Source: an uncultured Mucilaginibacter sp.
GTDB lineage: Bacteria > Bacteroidota > Bacteroidia > Sphingobacteriales > Sphingobacteriaceae
NCBI RefSeq assembly: GCF_913773635.1
Contig: NZ_CAJYGQ010000006.1
Span: 248,001-312,000, forward strand
Direction of reading: 5' to 3'
DNA length: 64,000 nucleotides
Each line of letters begins with the position of its first letter. The stretch's first letter is position 1. The notes under the pieces were generated by a model. That model was not told where the DNA came from. It ran no database searches and was given only the letters and a program-made list of their open reading frames with translations. Both the position numbers and the translations under genes were made by a program. Shown here one piece after another: positions 60,635 to 64,000 of this stretch.

Positions 60635-62734
60635 ATGACCCATTTAAAAACATTTGTAACACCGTGTTTTAAAGTCTTCCTGTGCCTTGCTGTATTTGGC
60701 ATTAAACCAACATCAGCACAAACCACGGCCAGAATCAAAAACTTGAGCACATCAAAACAGGTCAAGGTTAATTCATCGGCCAAAAAGGTTGATATAACAT
60801 GGCCAACCGGAAAAGGCACAAATGGAAGGGTAGTATTTAGCTTGGAAAAGAATGCCGCTTTATTCAGTAGCATTCAGGCATCAAATAATGGCCCTTTTAA
60901 ACAAATAGTATCCAACCTTAATCCTGAATTTATATTAACCGTTGGTAAGCGCGACCTTATTTCACAAAACGGCTGGAACATATTTTTTGATCGCGTACCG
61001 CTCAAGCCCTTTAAGGCATATAAAGTTACGTTAGATAAATTGGGCGCTGTTATAAAGTCAGAAGGCTCCCGTACCATAGTAAGCATAGGTGGAGCCAAAG
61101 CTGGTCCGTTTAGCGGGAATGTTGAGATTACATTTTATAACGGTAGTCCGCTGTTTAATGTGGCAGCTGTAATGAGTACGCCTATCGACTCAACAGCCGT
61201 TGTTTATGACGCCGGCATGGTTGGTAGTGACCCGCAATGGTCAAAAATTAGCTGGGCAAAAACCAATGATGAATTTACTGGTACGGCGTATGATAATGCC
61301 GATACTAGCCAGAATGTTGCCGTTAAGTATCGTACCATCATAGGAGAGACAACAGCAGGTTCACTCGCCGTATTTCCGGCACCGCATCAATACTTTTACC
61401 CGCTTGATGAAGCTTTTAATTTGAAGTTTACCTGGTACGGAAGCAATTACCGTAAAATGATACCCGGTTACGGTATAGGCATACGGCAGGATTTATACGG
61501 CGACCGCCGTTTTGTGCCGTGGTTTAATGCGCCGCCTGGCACACATCAACGTTTTAATTTCTTTTGCATTGCTACCTTATCTGCAGGGCGGCCTACGTTG
61601 AACGCAGTAAAGCAGTTTACGCACAATGATAAGTTTGTGCCACTGCCAGGCTACAAAACCATGGCCAGCCATTTCCATAACGAGTATACCACTAATGTAA
61701 CGCTAAAAAATAAACCGATTGAGAAGGAGCCCGAGTATGTACAGGTTTTTAAAAAGCTGGGTGTTGATATTGTCCACTTAGGCGAATTCCATGGAACAGG
61801 TCATCCAAAAGGACCCGATGAAGATCGTTTGAAAGAATTGGATGCCTTATTTAAAGAATGTGAAAAGGAATCAAATAACAAGTTCCTGCTCCTGCCGGGC
61901 GAAGAGCCCAATGAGTTTTTTGGCGGCCACTGGATGGGGATTTTTCCTAAGCCGGTGTACTGGATCATGTCGCGTAAAGGCGAAACGCCCTTCGTTACCA
62001 ATGACAGCCGCCATGGAAAGGTTTATCATGTAGGCAGTAAAGACGATATGCTGAAATTGCTTGAGTTGGAAGGTGGCTTAGCCTGGACGGCGCATGCCCG
62101 TACCAAAGGATCAACCGGGTACCCCGATTTGTACAAGGAAGAAAAGTTTTTCAAATCCGACCGCTTTAACGGTGCTGCATGGAAAAACATCCCAGCCGAC
62201 TTATCAACCGAGCGTATGGGCAAGCGCATTTTTGACTTGATGGATGATATGAGCAACTGGGGCCTTAAGAAAAAGGCTATTGCCGAATCGGATATATTTA
62301 CCATAACTCATGATAACGAGATGTATGCGCACGTGAACGTAAATTATCTTAAAATGGATGCCTTACCTAAATTTAGCAATGGCTGGAAACCTGTGGTAGA
62401 TGTAATTCAAAAGGGTGATTTTTTTTCAACTACTGGCGAAGTGCTTATTCCTGCGTTTAAAGTGAACGGTTCTTCTCCGGCAAAAAGTGGTGGTAAAGCT
62501 AATACTTCAGTTGATTTTTCGGTTAGCTGGACGTTCCCGTTAAGTTTTGCAGAAATTATATCAGGAGATGGGCAAAAAGTTTACCGCAAGCGCGTTGATT
62601 TACAAAATACCACAGCCTTCGGTTCGAAGCAATTCAGCATACCCGTTGATTTGAAAGGAAGAAAATGGGTGAGGCTTGAGGTTTGGGACGCGGCAGTGAA
62701 TGGTGCATTTACACAAAACGTCTGGCTTAATTAG
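60635..62734 (+). CDS. Secreted PHP-like metal-dependent hydrolase, role unknown
   Basis: A 699-residue secreted protein (signal peptide about 1-28, PTSAQ). Residues about 40-320 are a beta-rich domain. Residues about 340-600 have the pattern of a PHP-type metal site: His346-x-His348 in ASHFHNEYT, VDIVHLGEFHG (His381, Glu384, His386), Glu423-Glu424 in LPGEEPNEFFGGHW and His487 in WTAHAR. A small C-terminal beta domain (about 620-699) follows. PHP proteins cut phosphate esters with two or three metals. In an alpha-mannan locus it might remove phosphate or phosphodiester decorations, as found in yeast phosphomannan. That is an inference; the fold call is tentative. Confidence 0.75.
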   Translation: MTHLKTFVTPCFKVFLCLAVFGIKPTSAQTTARIKNLSTSKQVKVNSSAKKVDITWPTGKGTNGRVVFSLEKNAALFSSIQASNNGPFKQIVSNLNPEFILTVGKRDLISQNGWNIFFDRVPLKPFKAYKVTLDKLGAVIKSEGSRTIVSIGGAKAGPFSGNVEITFYNGSPLFNVAAVMSTPIDSTAVVYDAGMVGSDPQWSKISWAKTNDEFTGTAYDNADTSQNVAVKYRTIIGETTAGSLAVFPAPHQYFYPLDEAFNLKFTWYGSNYRKMIPGYGIGIRQDLYGDRRFVPWFNAPPGTHQRFNFFCIATLSAGRPTLNAVKQFTHNDKFVPLPGYKTMASHFHNEYTTNVTLKNKPIEKEPEYVQVFKKLGVDIVHLGEFHGTGHPKGPDEDRLKELDALFKECEKESNNKFLLLPGEEPNEFFGGHWMGIFPKPVYWIMSRKGETPFVTNDSRHGKVYHVGSKDDMLKLLELEGGLAWTAHARTKGSTGYPDLYKEEKFFKSDRFNGAAWKNIPADLSTERMGKRIFDLMDDMSNWGLKKKAIAESDIFTITHDNEMYAHVNVNYLKMDALPKFSNGWKPVVDVIQKGDFFSTTGEVLIPAFKVNGSSPAKSGGKANTSVDFSVSWTFPLSFAEIISGDGQKVYRKRVDLQNTTAFGSKQFSIPVDLKGRKWVRLEVWDAAVNGAFTQNVWLN

Positions 62735-62765
62735 GCCAGCTACTAACTAAGAAGCTTTATGTTTG

Positions 62766-62797
62766 TGCCCTGTATTAAATAATATAGGGCATTTTTA
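62766..62797 (+). terminator. Terminator of the mannan operon
   Basis: Stem TGCCCTGTATT / AATATAGGGCA with one G-T pair and a 4-base loop, followed by TTTTTATTTT. It lies about 30 bases after the PHP-like gene. Confidence 0.85.
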
Positions 62798-62842
62798 TTT
62801 TCCAACGGCTGATTTGAAATTAAGTTGTTTAACTTTACTACA

Positions 62843-63076
62843 ATGGCGGAGCGGAAACTATATTTCATAAATCTAACAATGATCGCAGTGATTGCTTTAT
62901 TGACGAACTGCAATCAAAACTCCATCAAACAAAATAAGAGCAAAGTGGCTTTTCAGAAACCTAAAGTAAAAGCTTGTTGTACCGGCAAAACTCCGGCAAG
63001 GTTTGGTTTTGCAAACCGACTAGCTGATACCATTGTAATTACCAACCACGTAAATGCTACGCAGCAACGCAAGTAA
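62843..63076 (+). CDS. Small lipoprotein of unknown function
   Basis: I start at the ATG at 62843 (77 residues) rather than a TTG six codons upstream. The N-terminus has a lipobox (ALLTNC, Cys23). The mature part is basic and contains a CC pair (KVKACCTGKTPARFG). No family recognised. It is convergent with the histidine kinase gene, whose stop is 35 bases away. Confidence 0.6.
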   Translation: MAERKLYFINLTMIAVIALLTNCNQNSIKQNKSKVAFQKPKVKACCTGKTPARFGFANRLADTIVITNHVNATQQRK

Positions 63077-63111
63077 GTTATAAACAGCAGATTTTATTGC
63101 GGTTGTTGATA

Positions 63112-64000
63112 TCAAATTGGAAGCGTAAACCAAAAGGTGCTTCCATTGCCCACCTTACTTTCAACGCCAATACTGCCACCATGGCTGCGTATAATATTTG
63201 CACAAACGTACAGCCCTAAACCCATACCGCTGTATTTCATGTTAGCAGTATCAGCACGGTAGTATCGGTCAAACAAATACTTTATTTTATCCTCCTGTAT
63301 TCCCTTACCCTGATCGGTGATTGCAACTTTCGCGTATTCATCATCCAAAGTAGCTTTTACCATAATCACTTCTGATTCTCCGGCATACTTACAGGCATTA
63401 TTCACCAGGTTAACTACAACCTGTTCAATTTTGCCCGCATCGGCATTTACCATCAAACTGCTTTTGCCAACAATCTCAATAGTTGATGTGCCTATGTTGA
63501 TATTGCTGGTTACATCCTGTAATAATTTAATAATGTCAAAACGCTCTTTTTTTATAAGCAGCTCGCCAAGTCCAATACTGTTTGCATCAACCAGGTCGGC
63601 AATTATTTTATTGAGCTTTTTAACGTTCTTGAAGCATGAACTGATCATGCTGATCAACACATGATCATCAGGCCTGTTTCTTAGCAATGAGCGTTCAATA
63701 AACTGCATATTGGCAGACAGGCTTGTTAATGGTGTTTTAAGCTCATGACTTGCAATATTAATGAAGTCATCTTTTTGATGCTGCAACAGTTTTTGCTCAT
63801 GAATATCGGTACAGGTTCCAAACCATTTAATGATTTTGCCATGCTCATCAAAATATGGTGCTGCCCTGCCTAAAACCCAAATATATTCACCGGTAAACTT
63901 TCGCAACCTGTATTCGATTTCGTAGGGTGTTCCGGTCGCCAATGAATGTCGCCAAACGTTCCAAGCCCTTTGTTGATCTTCAGGATGAAAAACTGCATTC
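63112..64000 (-). CDS. PAS-domain sensor histidine kinase, 3' part
   Basis: The frame is open to the right edge, so the start lies outside the window. The visible 296 residues hold the end of a PAS fold with PAC (HPEDQQRAWNVWRHS, EIEYRLRKFTGEYIWVLGRA, WFGTCTDIHEQKLLQHQ), HisKA (DFINIASHELKTPLTSL) and HATPase_c (NLVNNACKYAGES, ITDQGKGI, YSGMGLGLYVCANII) ending in FWFTLPI. No membrane segment is visible. It is probably cytoplasmic or has more PAS domains upstream. No regulator is adjacent within the window. Confidence 0.92.
   Translation of the reverse strand, partial: NAVFHPEDQQRAWNVWRHSLATGTPYEIEYRLRKFTGEYIWVLGRAAPYFDEHGKIIKWFGTCTDIHEQKLLQHQKDDFINIASHELKTPLTSLSANMQFIERSLLRNRPDDHVLISMISSCFKNVKKLNKIIADLVDANSIGLGELLIKKERFDIIKLLQDVTSNINIGTSTIEIVGKSSLMVNADAGKIEQVVVNLVNNACKYAGESEVIMVKATLDDEYAKVAITDQGKGIQEDKIKYLFDRYYRADTANMKYSGMGLGLYVCANIIRSHGGSIGVESKVGNGSTFWFTLPI

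Noticed and set aside
1..64000. tRNA, rRNA, CRISPR arrays, insertion sequences, integration sites
   Set aside because: Read-through of intergenic stretches showed no cloverleaf, spaced repeat array, transposase motif or flanking direct repeats.

Overview
The window looks like a chromosomal segment of a Bacteroidota bacterium, most likely family Sphingobacteriaceae (Mucilaginibacter or Pedobacter-like). Reasons: two SusC/SusD pairs, sensor kinases with Reg_prop/Y_Y_Y propellers, a fused fucokinase/GDP-fucose pyrophosphorylase, many signal-peptide and lipobox proteins, no Shine-Dalgarno sequences in front of genes, and A+T-rich intergenic DNA with TAnnTTTG-type -7 elements. The genus is an inference. 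I saw no rRNA, tRNA, CRISPR or insertion sequence.

Region 1 (1-23297) is a polysaccharide utilisation locus (PUL). It holds the 3' part of a cellulase-like hydrolase, SusC/SusD, a GH43 enzyme, a four-gene exported oxidoreductase/PmoA-like/TIM-barrel/DUF1080 operon that fits 3-keto-glycoside chemistry, a hybrid two-component system split into two genes, an ApbE flavin transferase abutting a second exported Gfo/Idh/MocA oxidoreductase, a ricin-GH43 lipoprotein and a GH63-like hydrolase. Four copies of one roughly 30-bp element (TGAGACA, 21 bp start to start, TGAACA) lie in front of its transcription units. In three of them a TAnnTTTG-like -7 element follows 48-49 bp from the start of the copy. 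I read these as the operators of the AraC-type response regulator encoded in the locus.

Region 2 (23387-44209) is mixed: an AraC regulator, an aldo/keto reductase, a sigma-54 response regulator followed by fkp, several small secreted or membrane proteins of unknown role (one frameshifted), an ohrR-doxX-DJ-1-ohr-nitroreductase stress operon, an orphan hybrid kinase with a degenerate receiver, and a spore-photoproduct-lyase-like radical SAM enzyme.

Region 3 (44371-62734) is an alpha-mannan PUL: GH92, SusC, SusD, GH76, a putative TIM-barrel enzyme with no family I recognise, a GtaA/DUF4965-type protein and a secreted PHP-like metal hydrolase. In front of it, on the same strand, is an unusual membrane regulator with periplasmic LamG-like and Kelch domains, one transmembrane helix, and a cytoplasmic SARP-type winged helix plus BTAD. 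The window ends with a small lipoprotein and the 3' part of a PAS histidine kinase.

The most interesting leads are the multi-site operator family of region 1, a flavinylation-like DxxTGAT motif in the oxidoreductase abutting apbE, the LamG-Kelch-SARP transmembrane regulator, and the two unclassified secreted enzymes of the mannan operon.
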